A stretch of 31,639 bases of DNA from JBEATZ01 sp041178545 (lineage in GTDB: Bacteria; Planctomycetota; UBA1135; UBA2386): contig JBEGVB010000123.1 in assembly GCA_041178545.1 (NCBI GenBank), positions 1 through 31,639 on the forward strand. The letters run 5' to 3'. Position 1 is the first letter of the stretch, and each line of letters starts with the position of its first letter. Shown here one piece after another: positions 1 through 7,721 of the stretch. The position numbers and the translations under genes are program-made. Below the pieces are notes generated by a model that searched no databases, was not told the origin of the DNA, and saw only the letters and a program-made list of their open reading frames with translations.

Positions 1-563
1 TTGCCCACGCCGATGGTGTGCAGCTCCATGACCTCGCGCGCGTAGTTCTCGTTGGGCGAGGTGGCGAGGTTGGTCTGCGAGTCGAGGAAGTCGATCATCG
101 CCGGGCTCTGGGCGCTGGCGATGAGGACCTCGCGGAAGGTGGAGAAGCAGAGCTTGCGGAAGGTCTCGTCCTCGGTGCACTCGCTCACCGGCTGGGTCTT
201 GCCGCGGTAGGTGGCGAAGTGGTTGTTGAGGAAGTAGGTCATGCGCCACGCGAGCTGGCGCTTGCTGTGCATGGCGCGCACGAGGAGCCGCATGTCGGCG
301 GCATAGGTCCCGGTCGGGGCGAGGAGCACGTGGTTGACCAGGTCCTCGCACGCTCCGTCCTCGATCTCGTCGGGGGCGAGCTGCTTGTCGACCCACGCCT
401 CGATGCCGAGATGACGGATCTCCACGAGCTCCTCCGGGGTGACCCCGAAGGTCGCCCGGTTGAGCATGTGAACCTCGGGCGAGACCGGCGGCAGGACAGT
501 TGCTGCACTGGCTGCAGGCGGGAACGGGGACAAGAACGAACGACGGGACAGCGTTCGGCGCAT
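1..563 (-). CDS. DUF1800 family protein with Tat signal, N-terminal part (3' end outside window)
   Basis: Reading down from an ATG at 563, the frame is open to the window edge, giving about 187 residues of a longer protein. The N-terminus carries a twin-arginine motif (SRRSFL, residues 6-11) followed by a short Ala/Pro-rich stretch, so Tat export is likely. The body has hallmarks of DUF1800: HMLNRATFG shortly after the signal, GIEAWVDKQL, then FLDSQTN and the strongly conserved ENYAREVMELHTIG near the edge. DUF1800 proteins are about 450-600 aa, have no agreed biochemical role, and are often encoded next to a DUF1501 protein, which would lie outside this window. The start is supported by GGAGG about ten bases upstream. 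The family call is firm; function is unknown. Confidence 0.9.
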   Translation of the reverse strand, partial: MRRTLSRRSFLSPFPPAASAATVLPPVSPEVHMLNRATFGVTPEELVEIRHLGIEAWVDKQLAPDEIEDGACEDLVNHVLLAPTGTYAADMRLLVRAMHSKRQLAWRMTYFLNNHFATYRGKTQPVSECTEDETFRKLCFSTFREVLIASAQSPAMIDFLDSQTNLATSPNENYAREVMELHTIGVG

Positions 564-592
564 GGGACCTCCGGGACCAGACGAGGGTGCGG

Positions 593-598
593 AGTGTA
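593..598 (-). promoter_or_regulatory. Candidate -10 box for the DUF1800 gene
   Basis: On the minus strand TACACT sits about 30 bases upstream of the DUF1800 start codon, with GGAGG in between. No good -35 hexamer lies at the expected distance, so this is a weak call. The remaining part of the 564-798 spacer between the divergent genes shows nothing else recognisable apart from the AGGAGG described for the next gene. Confidence 0.3.
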
Positions 599-798
599 AC
601 CGTGGGACGGCCGGTGCGGACTGGGCGGTCCGCAAACTGGACGATTCCTCCTCGACGGAATACCGGCCCCCAACGGGCGCAATCGTGGGCAGGACGGCGA
701 CTGGGGCAGGAACGGACGCACAGCGTGCACGCAGCACGCCGCGGGGGCACGTCGCACCCGGACGCGCTGCGCGTGCCCGTTGGGCAGGAGGAACCGCA

Positions 799-1242
799 AT
801 GAAGCCCCCCCTCGTGCTGCTGGCAGCAGCACTCGTCTCCACCTCACTCCATGCACAGTCCGGTTGTCCGTGGGAACGCGCCCGGACCGTGCCCGGGTCC
901 TGGACCAGTGGCCCGCTGGCGAACTGCGACTCGGTGCTCACGTTCGAGTTCGGCGGCGTTGCCATCCGGCAGCAGCACGCGGGCTGCCCGCTGTTCGTGA
1001 TCGTGACGCCACAGCACGAGGTCGCCGAACGGTCGGACCGCGCCACGCGGGCACGGGCCTTCGCACAGGCACCGGTGACCACGCTCTTCTTCCACTGCGA
1101 CCACGAGTACTTCCTGATCTTCCCGATCGGGTCGACGTGCGCCTACCACGACCGGGCGGTCACCGGTGGTGTGGACCGGATGCAGACGGAGTCCTGCGAG
1201 GTTGCACCGGTTGGGGTGGCCCCCGAGGCGGTGACCCAGTGA
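799..1242 (+). CDS. Small secreted protein, paralogue-like to two proteins at 25806 and 26414
   Basis: A 147-aa protein. Residues 1-20 form a Sec signal peptide with hydrophobic core LVLLAAALVSTSL and a likely cleavage after an AQ site. The mature part is Cys-rich and has no catalytic motif I recognise. Its middle (FHCDHEYFLIFPIG) has the same pattern of cysteine, aromatic residues and terminal glycine as two proteins near 26 kb (CTLLVTYDWGFTFATG and CFLLTDQYWSYVFLTG), suggesting one loose family of secreted proteins. The start is the ATG behind AGGAGG (seven bases away); the much longer open frame upstream has no support. Its stop overlaps the GTG start of the next gene, so the two are translationally coupled. 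Function unknown. Confidence 0.7.
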   Translation: MKPPLVLLAAALVSTSLHAQSGCPWERARTVPGSWTSGPLANCDSVLTFEFGGVAIRQQHAGCPLFVIVTPQHEVAERSDRATRARAFAQAPVTTLFFHCDHEYFLIFPIGSTCAYHDRAVTGGVDRMQTESCEVAPVGVAPEAVTQ

Positions 1243-2714
1243 GGCCACGGGTGCAACCCTCCGGACCAGGTCTCCTCGTGGCCATGTCGTGCGCGCTGGC
1301 CGTGCTCCTCGCGCTGCTCGTGGCGTTGCGGCACGTTGCGGTGGCCGTGTCGGGAACCGCGACACGGAGCGAAACCGCGGCCAAGACCACGGCAGCGGCA
1401 ACCGAGGTGGACGAGACCGCGCCAACAACGGTGGTCGCGGCCGCGGACCGGACCGAGGTGGACCACGGCATGCAACGACACCGCACCTTCGACGAGGACG
1501 TCGAGCACTTGGTGGCACTTGGACTCGCGACAGGCAGCCATGCTGCCGCTGGCCGCCGCGAGGAGGCGCGCGCCCTCGACGCGGAGTCGCGGGCCTGCTT
1601 CGACGCGCTGGTGCAGGCCCATGCCGATGCTGGCGAGCGCGCGCTGCAGGGCTTGCTCGGGTCGGCAGGCCGGTTGGAGCCCGCGGACGAGGTGCGCGTG
1701 CGCGTCTGGCAGCTCGCCCTCGGGGCCGCACTGGCAAGGCGCCATGCAATGGATGCCGCGAGCACGGATGCGCTGGTGGATTCGGTGCTGACCGGGCTGC
1801 GCAGCAACGCGCCGCGCGCACCGGTGCTGGGCGCGCTGCTCGCGAGGATGCCGTACCTGCGCGCCGTCCACGAGGACGCGGTGCTCGGGCTGGTCGACGA
1901 CGCGGCCCGTGGCGAGGCACCCACGGAGCTCGCGGTCGAACTGCTCCTGACCCTCTGGCGCAACCTGCAGGGCTCGGGGGTCCGTGCGAGCCAGGAGCTC
2001 GACAGCCTCGCGCTCCTGCTGCTGGAGGACGCCAACGTGGTGCACCGGCTCGCAGCATGTCGCAGGCTGCTCGCGGACCCGCGCTGGCGTCACCTGGCAC
2101 TCGAACGGGCGCGCAAGGACCCGGCCCTGCGCCGCGAGACGGCCTTGGCCGCGGCGACGGAACTCGCCCCGCGCGAGGCCCTGTCGGCCCTTGCCGAGCT
2201 GCACCCGGGCAGCGGTCAGGAGCTGTTCGGGGCCTTCGTGACCCTCGGTTCCCGCGACGTGCAGTGTCTGGTCGACGCGTACGAGCAGCGCCTGGCGACC
2301 GACACCGAGCCGAGGCTGCGCGCGAGCCTGTTGGCAGGGGCTGGCTCCCTCGGGCACCCGCACGGGGTCGCCCTCGCAGAGGCTGCGCACCAGCACGACC
2401 CGGACCCGCTCGTGCGCGAACAGGCGCGCTTCGTGCTCACTGCCCACGCACCGGCAGCGGTGGGCGAACGCGTGCTGCAGCAGGCACTCGACGACCCGCT
2501 CGTGCTGGCCGACCCGGGCCGGCTGGGAGCCATCGTCCTCGCGCTGGAGAACCTCGCGCGCGCGGGCGAGCTGCACGCCCTCGACCGGGTGGGACGCAGA
2601 CTGCGCGCCACGGCGTTGCGCGAAGCCGACCGCGTCCGGCTGGAGGAGCTGCTGGAGCGCCACCTGCCCCAAGGTGCGGCAGGAACCACCCTGGAAACAC
2701 ACACGCCGCGCTGA
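1239..2714 (+). CDS. Membrane-anchored alpha-helical (HEAT-like) protein of unknown function
   Basis: A 491-aa protein starting at a GTG that overlaps the preceding stop in a GTGA arrangement; an ATG at 1284 is the only close alternative and would remove part of the anchor's flank. Residues about 11-35 form one membrane-spanning helix, followed by an Ala/Thr-rich linker (about 40-75). The rest is almost entirely leucine/alanine/arginine-rich helix with repeated short helical pairs and acidic turns, as in HEAT or TPR-like solenoids, so a scaffold role outside the membrane is plausible. No enzymatic motif is visible. It is coupled to the small secreted protein upstream, and the two may act together at the envelope. 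The frame is well supported by codon-position G+C bias, but the family is not recognised. Confidence 0.65.
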   Translation: MRPRVQPSGPGLLVAMSCALAVLLALLVALRHVAVAVSGTATRSETAAKTTAAATEVDETAPTTVVAAADRTEVDHGMQRHRTFDEDVEHLVALGLATGSHAAAGRREEARALDAESRACFDALVQAHADAGERALQGLLGSAGRLEPADEVRVRVWQLALGAALARRHAMDAASTDALVDSVLTGLRSNAPRAPVLGALLARMPYLRAVHEDAVLGLVDDAARGEAPTELAVELLLTLWRNLQGSGVRASQELDSLALLLLEDANVVHRLAACRRLLADPRWRHLALERARKDPALRRETALAAATELAPREALSALAELHPGSGQELFGAFVTLGSRDVQCLVDAYEQRLATDTEPRLRASLLAGAGSLGHPHGVALAEAAHQHDPDPLVREQARFVLTAHAPAAVGERVLQQALDDPLVLADPGRLGAIVLALENLARAGELHALDRVGRRLRATALREADRVRLEELLERHLPQGAAGTTLETHTPR

Positions 2715-2734
2715 CCCGGGGGTCCGACGCGGCG
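2693..2734 (-). terminator. Probable terminator of rpmG, lying in the 3' end of the convergent gene
   Basis: CGCCGCG (2704-2710) pairs with CGCGGCG (2728-2734), and inside it GACC pairs with GGTC around a short loop. Read on the minus strand the hairpin is followed by a T-rich tail (TGTGTGTTTCC, 2703-2693), which fits an intrinsic terminator for rpmG. On the plus strand it covers the stop codon of the 1239-2714 gene but has no U-run, so for that gene it may only protect the 3' end. Confidence 0.5.
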
Positions 2735-2783
2735 CGGGAGGAGGGAAGCTGACTCGCTGGGCGGGCGCTCGGCCCGCACCGGG

Positions 2784-2945
2784 TCACTTCTTCTTCTCGA
2801 CGTGCTTCGTGTGCTTGCGCAGGCGGGGGCAGTACTTCTTCAACTCGAGCTTCGGAGCGCCCGACTTCTTGAAGAAGGTGTAGTTGCGGTCACCGGTCTC
2901 CTCGCAGACCAGGAAGATGATTTCCTTTTTCTTGGACTTGGCCAT
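2784..2945 (-). CDS. rpmG: 50S ribosomal protein L33
   Basis: A complete 53-aa L33 with the conserved core TGDRNYT and ELKKYCP followed by RKHTKHVE. L33 is a small protein of the large ribosomal subunit near the tRNA exit site. Zinc-binding forms carry two CxxC pairs; here only one cysteine of each pair remains (C14 and C39), so the protein is probably zinc-free or only partly able to bind metal. The start is the ATG directly before AKSKKK, with a GAGG-like site about six bases upstream. It is transcribed alone here, with a candidate promoter just upstream; its frequent neighbours elsewhere (secE, nusG, rpmB) are not beside it. Confidence 0.97.
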   Translation of the reverse strand: MAKSKKKEIIFLVCEETGDRNYTFFKKSGAPKLELKKYCPRLRKHTKHVEKKK

Positions 2946-2971
2946 GGCTGCCTCGCAGTTTGGGGCGGGAC

Positions 2972-2999
2972 AAGGTAGCGGCGTCGCGCCGACTTGCAA
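2972..2999 (-). promoter_or_regulatory. Candidate rpmG promoter
   Basis: On the minus strand TTGCAA (2994-2999) and TACCTT (2972-2977) are separated by 16 bases, and the predicted start of transcription would give a leader of about 20 bases carrying the GAGG site of rpmG. The match to the housekeeping consensus is partial. Confidence 0.4.
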
Positions 3000-3138
3000 G
3001 GGAACAGGCGGGCTTTGGGGAAAACCCGTGGCAAGTGTCGCAAGTGACTTTGCCGCATGGGCTTGTGGGGCGCTCGGCGACGGCAACTCAACTCCCGGTG
3101 CCAGCGGCGCAGCAGTCGTCCCTGCGCGCAGGGCCCCG

Positions 3139-3178
3139 CGAAAAGAAACAAGGGCCCGGCTGCGTGCAGCCGGACCCT
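3139..3178 (-). terminator. Strong intrinsic terminator on the minus strand with no annotated gene upstream
   Basis: The arms at 3151-3162 and 3167-3178 form a 12-bp stem (one G-U pair on the minus-strand RNA) with a four-base loop. On the minus strand it is followed directly by TGTTTCTTTT. On the plus strand the tail is not U-rich, so the direction is clear. The transcript it ends would come from 3179-3332 or from antisense transcription over the SDR gene start; no protein gene lies there. Confidence 0.75.
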
Positions 3179-3320
3179 CTGGGTTGTCGCCACGGTTCCG
3201 TGACTCCCGTTTCCTTCCCGTCCTGCCCCTGCATCGGCACGACCGTGCCTGGACCTTGAGCAGGGCGTGGGGCGCGCTGCGCCAGCCGAAGAGACGTGGG
3301 AGCCCGACCACCGGGCGGGC

Positions 3321-3326
3321 TAGAGT
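3321..3326 (+). promoter_or_regulatory. Candidate -10 box placing transcription start at the SDR start codon
   Basis: TAGAGT ends seven bases before the GTG start of the SDR gene. If it is used, the mRNA would begin at or next to the start codon (leaderless), which fits the lack of a Shine-Dalgarno site. No clear -35 hexamer is present. Confidence 0.3.
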
Positions 3327-3332
3327 GCGCGG

Positions 3333-4115
3333 GTGACGAGTCCTGCACCCATTGCCCTCGTGACGGGGGCCAGCCGCGGCATCGGCCTCGCGATCGCAAC
3401 CCTCCTCGCCCGGCACGGCCACCGGGTGGCCATGACGGCGCGCGACGGAGCCCGGCTGGAGCAGGCGGCCCGCGCCCTGGGTCTCGGTGGCGCCACGGCC
3501 GTAGCCGTGCCCGAGGACCTGCGCGACCCTGGTGCACCGGCGCGCATCGTCGCCAGGACCCGCGAGCTGCTGGGCGGGATGCCGCACGTGGTGGTCAACA
3601 ACGCAGGCACCGCCCCCACCGCGAAGATCGAGAACACGACCGATGCCATGCTCGCCGAGGTCCTCGAGATGCACGTGCGCGCACCGCTGGCGCTGGCGCG
3701 CGAGTGCCTGCCGGCGATGAAGCAGGCCGGCGGCGGCGTGTTGTTGCAGCTGGGCTCGACGGCGGGGCTGCGCGGCTACGCCTACACGAGCGCGTACACC
3801 GCTGCCAAGCACGCCATGCTCGGGCTCACCCGCGCGATGGCGGCGGAGCTGGCCAACACGGCCATCCGCTGCTACGCGCTCTGCCCGGGCTTCGTCGACA
3901 CGGACATCACGCGTTCTGCCGCCGCCGCAGTTGCGGCCTCGGGCAAGAGCACTGCCGAGCAGGTGCTCGCGCGGATGGCAGGACAGAACCGCATCGGCAG
4001 GCTCCACAGCACGGCCGAGGTCGCCCAGGCCGCACTGCACCTCGTGACGCAGCTGCCGAAGGGCGTGGTGTACGACCTCGACCGCGCGGAGCCAGGCTTC
4101 GTGGAGGAGACATGA
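3333..4115 (+). CDS. Short-chain dehydrogenase/reductase (SDR), first gene of a CoA-acid catabolic operon
   Basis: A 260-aa classical SDR that should oxidise or reduce a hydroxy/keto group with NAD(P). Visible features are the nucleotide-binding TGASRGIG (residues 11-18), NNAG at about 89-92, and the catalytic triad Ser142, Tyr155 and Lys159 with the usual spacing, followed by the PGFVDTD segment. Arg15 and Arg38 suggest NADP may be accepted, but this is not certain. The start is GTG at 3333 with no ribosome-binding site. The stop overlaps the ATG of the next gene (ATGA). With its neighbours it probably acts on a 3-hydroxyacyl-CoA or a related CoA-linked alcohol. Confidence 0.9.
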   Translation: MTSPAPIALVTGASRGIGLAIATLLARHGHRVAMTARDGARLEQAARALGLGGATAVAVPEDLRDPGAPARIVARTRELLGGMPHVVVNNAGTAPTAKIENTTDAMLAEVLEMHVRAPLALARECLPAMKQAGGGVLLQLGSTAGLRGYAYTSAYTAAKHAMLGLTRAMAAELANTAIRCYALCPGFVDTDITRSAAAAVAASGKSTAEQVLARMAGQNRIGRLHSTAEVAQAALHLVTQLPKGVVYDLDRAEPGFVEET

Positions 4116-4909
4116 ACCAGCACGGATACCGCTTCGAGGTCGGCACGGACGGAGTCGCCGTCCTCACCCTCGACCGTCCCGACACCCTCAACTCACTGAC
4201 CTTCTCGCTGTACGGCGAGCTGGAGCGGCTGTTCCGCGACCTCGAGACCCACGACTCGGTGAAGGTCGTGGTGCTCACCGGCGCAGGCAAGGGCTTCTGC
4301 TCGGGCGGCTCGGTGGACGAGATCATCGCGCCGCTGCTGGAGTCGAACATCCAGGACACGCTGGAGTTCACGCGCATGACCGGGGCCGTGGTGCAGAACA
4401 TGTGCCGCCTGTCGAAGCCGATCGTGGCCGCGGTCAACGGCATTGCCGCGGGAGCCGGCTCGGTGCTCGCGCTGGCATCGGACTTCCGCATCCTGTCCGA
4501 GCACGCAAAGTTCGCGTTCCTGTTCACCAAGGTCGGGCTCACGGGAGCCGACATGGGCGCGGCCTGGCTGCTGCCCAAGGTCGTGGGCACGGGCCGCGCC
4601 ATGGAACTGCTGATGCTGGGCGACAAGGTCGACGCGCACGAGTGCCACCGCATCGGCCTCGCCAACCGCGTGGTGCCCGCGGACCAGCTGATGGAGACCG
4701 CGATGTCGCTCGCACGCAGGCTCGCGCAGGGCCCGAGCATGGCCTACGCGATGACCAAGAAGATGGTCTGGAACGAGTGGCCCATGGACCTCGATGCCGC
4801 CATCGAGCAGGAGGCGCAGGCGCAGGCACTGCTGCTGCGCGCCCACGACCACCGCGAGTTCTACATGTCCTGGAAGGAGAAGCGCGACCCGCGCTTCCTC
4901 GGCCGATGA
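4112..4909 (+). CDS. Enoyl-CoA hydratase/isomerase (crotonase) family protein
   Basis: A 265-aa crotonase-fold protein with the oxyanion-hole region KGFCSGG (about 60-66) and the second one around NGIAAGAGS, then a GADMG motif with Asp147. The two catalytic glutamates of true enoyl-CoA hydratases are not at their usual places: the segment normally reading GGCEL is GAGSV, and the one normally containing PEI reads FTKVG. Asp147 lies near the acidic residue used by dienoyl-CoA isomerases. The reaction could therefore be isomerisation, ring hydrolysis or C-C cleavage rather than simple hydration. It overlaps its neighbours by four bases on both sides (ATGA at 4112 and at 4906), giving tight coupling in the SDR-hydratase-dehydrogenase block. 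Confidence 0.88.
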   Translation: MNQHGYRFEVGTDGVAVLTLDRPDTLNSLTFSLYGELERLFRDLETHDSVKVVVLTGAGKGFCSGGSVDEIIAPLLESNIQDTLEFTRMTGAVVQNMCRLSKPIVAAVNGIAAGAGSVLALASDFRILSEHAKFAFLFTKVGLTGADMGAAWLLPKVVGTGRAMELLMLGDKVDAHECHRIGLANRVVPADQLMETAMSLARRLAQGPSMAYAMTKKMVWNEWPMDLDAAIEQEAQAQALLLRAHDHREFYMSWKEKRDPRFLGR

Positions 4910-6078
4910 GCGCAATGCCCTGGCTGCCCGACGACGACCTCGAGGGTGCGGACCTCGAGTTCGCCCACCGCATCCGCACGTTCTGTCGCGACAAGCTGTT
5001 GCCCCACGCACGCGCTGTCGACGAGCAGCGTGTCTTCCGGCGCGAGACGGTCCACGACCTCGGTGCAGCAGGCATCCTCGGCGGGCCGCTGCCGCGCGAG
5101 GCCGGCGGATCGGCATGGACGCCGCTGCAGCTGGCGATCGCGCACGAGGAGATGGGAGCGGTGTGCGGCAATGCACGCGGGTTCTGCGCGGTGCAGACCG
5201 GCCTCGTGGCCCAGTGCCTCAACCGCTACGGCAACGAGGCCCAGAAGCGCGAGTGGCTGCCACGGCTGGTGAGCGGCGCGGCCATCGGCGCGTTCGCCCT
5301 CACCGAGCCCGATGCGGGGAGCGACGTGGCCTCGCTGCAGCTGCGCGCGGAGCCCAGGGGCACGGGCCACGCGTTGCGCGGCGTGAAGCACTGGATCACC
5401 AACGGCGGCGTTGCGGACGTGATGATCGTGTTCGCCACCGTCGACCCGGCGCGCGGCCGCGAGGGCATCACGGGCTTCCTCCTCGACGTCGCGCGGGCCG
5501 GTACGGCACTGCGCCGCGAGCCGATGCCGGGCGTCGAGCTCGGCCACCGCGGCAGCGACCATGCAGTCCTCACCTTCGAAGGGGTCGAGGTCGGGCCCGA
5601 GTCCGTCGTGGGCGGCACCGGCAACGGCTTTGCCGTGGCCATGGGCGGCCTCCAGGCCGGCAGGCTGTCGGTTGCCGCGGGCGCGGTGGGCATCCACCGT
5701 GCCGCGCTGGCCGTGGCCACGGAGTTCACCAACGGCAGGAAGCAGTTCGGCAAGCCGCTGGCTGCCTTCCAGATGGTGCAGGAGCGCCTTGCCGACATGC
5801 TCGTCTCGCTGCACGCGAGCCGCGCGATCGTGTACCGCTGTGCCCGCAGGCGCGCTGCCGGCACCGAGACGGTTGCCGACCTCGCCATGGCCAAGCTGCT
5901 CGCCACCGAGTCGGCAGCTCGCGCAGCCGAGGAGTCGCTGCTGCTCCACGGCGGCCGCGGCTACACGTCGGCGCACCTGCCCGAACGGTTGCTGCGCGAC
6001 ATCCAGGCGCTGCGCATCTACGAGGGCACGTCGCTGATCCAGAAGACGATCCTCGCCCGCACGCTGGCACCGCGCTGA
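4906..6078 (+). CDS. Acyl-CoA dehydrogenase
   Basis: A 390-aa acyl-CoA dehydrogenase, of normal family length. It should introduce a 2,3-double bond into an acyl-CoA using FAD and pass electrons to ETF. Visible signatures are ALTEPDAGSD (FAD-binding middle domain), KHWITNGG, GRKQFGKPLAAFQMVQ in the C-terminal helical domain, the LLLHGGRGYT segment and RIYEGTS with the probable catalytic base Glu373. The chosen ATG at 4906 overlaps the preceding stop; a second ATG three codons later is possible. The etfB/etfA pair at 27001-28750 in the same window could serve it. Its exact substrate cannot be read from the sequence. Confidence 0.93.
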   Translation: MSAMPWLPDDDLEGADLEFAHRIRTFCRDKLLPHARAVDEQRVFRRETVHDLGAAGILGGPLPREAGGSAWTPLQLAIAHEEMGAVCGNARGFCAVQTGLVAQCLNRYGNEAQKREWLPRLVSGAAIGAFALTEPDAGSDVASLQLRAEPRGTGHALRGVKHWITNGGVADVMIVFATVDPARGREGITGFLLDVARAGTALRREPMPGVELGHRGSDHAVLTFEGVEVGPESVVGGTGNGFAVAMGGLQAGRLSVAAGAVGIHRAALAVATEFTNGRKQFGKPLAAFQMVQERLADMLVSLHASRAIVYRCARRRAAGTETVADLAMAKLLATESAARAAEESLLLHGGRGYTSAHLPERLLRDIQALRIYEGTSLIQKTILARTLAPR

Positions 6079-6129
6079 AATGCGGTGCAGGCACCCGTCC
6101 TCCCCTCCCCCCACCCGCTCGATCCAGCC

Positions 6130-7473
6130 ATGAACCGAACCTGGTCCCCGTACTGGAACCCCAAGACCGAGACGCTGCCCAAGGACCAGTTGCGTGCATT
6201 GCAACTGCTCAAGCTGCAGAAGCTGGTGGAGCGCGCGTACGCGACGAGCCCGTTCCACCGCAGGCTCTACGACGCAGCAGGCGTCCGGCCGGAGCACATC
6301 CGCACGCTCGACGACATCCGCAGGCTGCCGTTCATGACGCGTGAGAACTGGATGGAGAACCAGGCCGCGAAGCCGCTCTTCGGTGACCTGGTGACGCGCC
6401 CCGAGGAGGATGCCATCCGCTACCACCTCACGTCCGGCACCTCGGGCCGGCAGCCGCTGCGCGTCCTCGACTCGCGCAAGGACTGGTCCTGGATCACGGA
6501 CATGTGGTGCTACGGCTTCTGGGGCTTCGGCATCCGTCCCGACGACAAGGTGTTCTTCGCCTTCTCGTACGGCTCGTTCATCGGGTTCTGGGGCGCGCAC
6601 TACTGCACCGAGAAGATGGGCTGTCTCACGCTGGCCTCTGGCAACATGACCACCGAGCAGCGCGTGAAGCAGATCGTGGAGATGGGCGCCACCGTGGTGT
6701 GCGCGACCCCGACCTACGCCCTGCGCATGGGCCAGGCCGCCGAGAAGATGGGCATCGACCTCCGCAAGGAGGGCAAGGTGCGCCGCGTCATCGTGTCGGG
6801 CGAGCCCGCGGGCTCGATCCCGGCGGTGAAGAAGATGATCGAGGACATGTGGGGCGGCATGTGCGGCGACACCGCCGGCATGACCGAGATCGGCACCATC
6901 ATGATCTTCGAGTGCGACAAGCAGCCCGGCGGCCCGCACATCATCGAGGACCACTTCATCGAGGAGGTGCTCGACCCGGACACCGGCGAGCCAGTGCCTT
7001 ACGGGGAGCGCGGCGAGCGCGTGGTCACCTCCTTCGGCCGCGGCTTCATCCCGCTCATCCGCTACCGCACCAAGGACCTCGTGTGCAAGGTGCCCCACAC
7101 GCGCTGCAGCTGCGGCCGCACCGGCGACATCTACGAGGGCGGCATCCTCGGTCGCGTGGACGACATGAAGCTGATCCGCGGCACCAACGTGTACCCGCGC
7201 GCGGTCGAGGCCGTCGTTCGCGAGCACGCCGAGGTCGAGGAGTTCCAGATCATCATCACGCGCGTGGACAACGTGCAGGACGAGATCACCGTCAAGGTGG
7301 AGCTGAAGCCCGACCAGGAGGAGTGCTGGCCGCGCCTACAGGCGAAGCTGGGCAAGGACCTGGCCGACGCACACGAGGGCCTGCGCTTCAACGTCGAGCT
7401 GGCCAAGGCAGGTGAGCTGCCGCGCTTCGAGCTGAAGGCGAAGCGCTTGCAGGACCTGCGTCCCAAGTACTGA
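6130..7473 (+). CDS. Phenylacetate-CoA ligase (PaaK)-family acyl-CoA ligase
   Basis: A 447-aa adenylate-forming ligase of the PaaK type, which activates a carboxylic acid (typically phenylacetate or another aryl acid) with ATP and CoA. Visible are the phosphate-binding loop TSGTSG (about 101-106), FAFSYGSFIGFWG, VSGEPAG, the AGMTEIG adenine-site segment, RYRTKDL, a Cys-rich HTRCSCGRTGD and RGTNVYP before the mobile C-terminal domain ending in a Lys-rich segment. ATG at 6130 was chosen over a GTG at 6085 because family similarity begins only after it (WNPKTETLPKDQL). It lies 51 bases behind the dehydrogenase gene and probably supplies the CoA thioester used by the three upstream enzymes. Confidence 0.92.
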   Translation: MNRTWSPYWNPKTETLPKDQLRALQLLKLQKLVERAYATSPFHRRLYDAAGVRPEHIRTLDDIRRLPFMTRENWMENQAAKPLFGDLVTRPEEDAIRYHLTSGTSGRQPLRVLDSRKDWSWITDMWCYGFWGFGIRPDDKVFFAFSYGSFIGFWGAHYCTEKMGCLTLASGNMTTEQRVKQIVEMGATVVCATPTYALRMGQAAEKMGIDLRKEGKVRRVIVSGEPAGSIPAVKKMIEDMWGGMCGDTAGMTEIGTIMIFECDKQPGGPHIIEDHFIEEVLDPDTGEPVPYGERGERVVTSFGRGFIPLIRYRTKDLVCKVPHTRCSCGRTGDIYEGGILGRVDDMKLIRGTNVYPRAVEAVVREHAEVEEFQIIITRVDNVQDEITVKVELKPDQEECWPRLQAKLGKDLADAHEGLRFNVELAKAGELPRFELKAKRLQDLRPKY

Positions 7474-7496
7474 ACCGAGAGCGAGGAACCCAACCC

Positions 7497-7700
7497 ATGA
7501 GCCCCAACCAGGACCTGCTCGGCAACGCGCTGAGCGCAGACGAACGCGAGCTCCTCGACCTCTACCGCAGGCTGCAGGCGCTGAGCCGGCGCGAGGACCT
7601 CATGCCTTGCGTGCTGATGAACGCACGCCAGGCCATGGTGATGATGTGGAACGCCTGCAACGACCTCGGGCTCGTTGCCGAGGAGCCGGGCTGCGACTGA
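7497..7700 (+). CDS. 67-aa protein at the end of the CoA-acid operon, function unknown
   Basis: A 67-aa acidic, helical protein with an AGGA site eleven bases upstream of its ATG, 23 bases after the ligase stop. It has no signal peptide or membrane segment. Its two cysteines and several methionines (EDLMPCVLMNARQAMVMM) lie in what looks like two amphipathic helices. Same strand, short spacing and good codon bias support a real gene co-transcribed with the CoA ligase. A role as a small partner or regulator of that pathway is only a guess. It ends 21 bases before the converging nitroreductase gene. Confidence 0.7.
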   Translation: MSPNQDLLGNALSADERELLDLYRRLQALSRREDLMPCVLMNARQAMVMMWNACNDLGLVAEEPGCD

Positions 7701-7721
7701 GGCGCAGCTGCGGTGCGCGCG

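Larger units (their letters stand above)
2946..3332. other. Gene-free stretch between rpmG and the SDR gene
   Basis: No convincing reading frame or tRNA was found in these 387 bases. They hold a candidate rpmG promoter, a strong minus-strand terminator hairpin, and 3179-3332, where the minus strand can form two small hairpins (GGCAC/GTGCC around GGTC, and CACGG/CCGTG) immediately before that terminator. The last twelve bases contain a candidate -10 box for the SDR gene. Confidence 0.6.

Noticed and set aside
3195..3225. GGAAGGAA on the minus strand, reminiscent of the signal recognition particle RNA apical loop
   Set aside because: The surrounding bases do not form the asymmetric loop or the rest of the conserved hairpin, so it is not called as SRP RNA.
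4861..7227. A 788-codon minus-strand open frame across the dehydrogenase and ligase genes
   Set aside because: Shadow frame caused by codon bias; both plus-strand genes are complete and recognisable.
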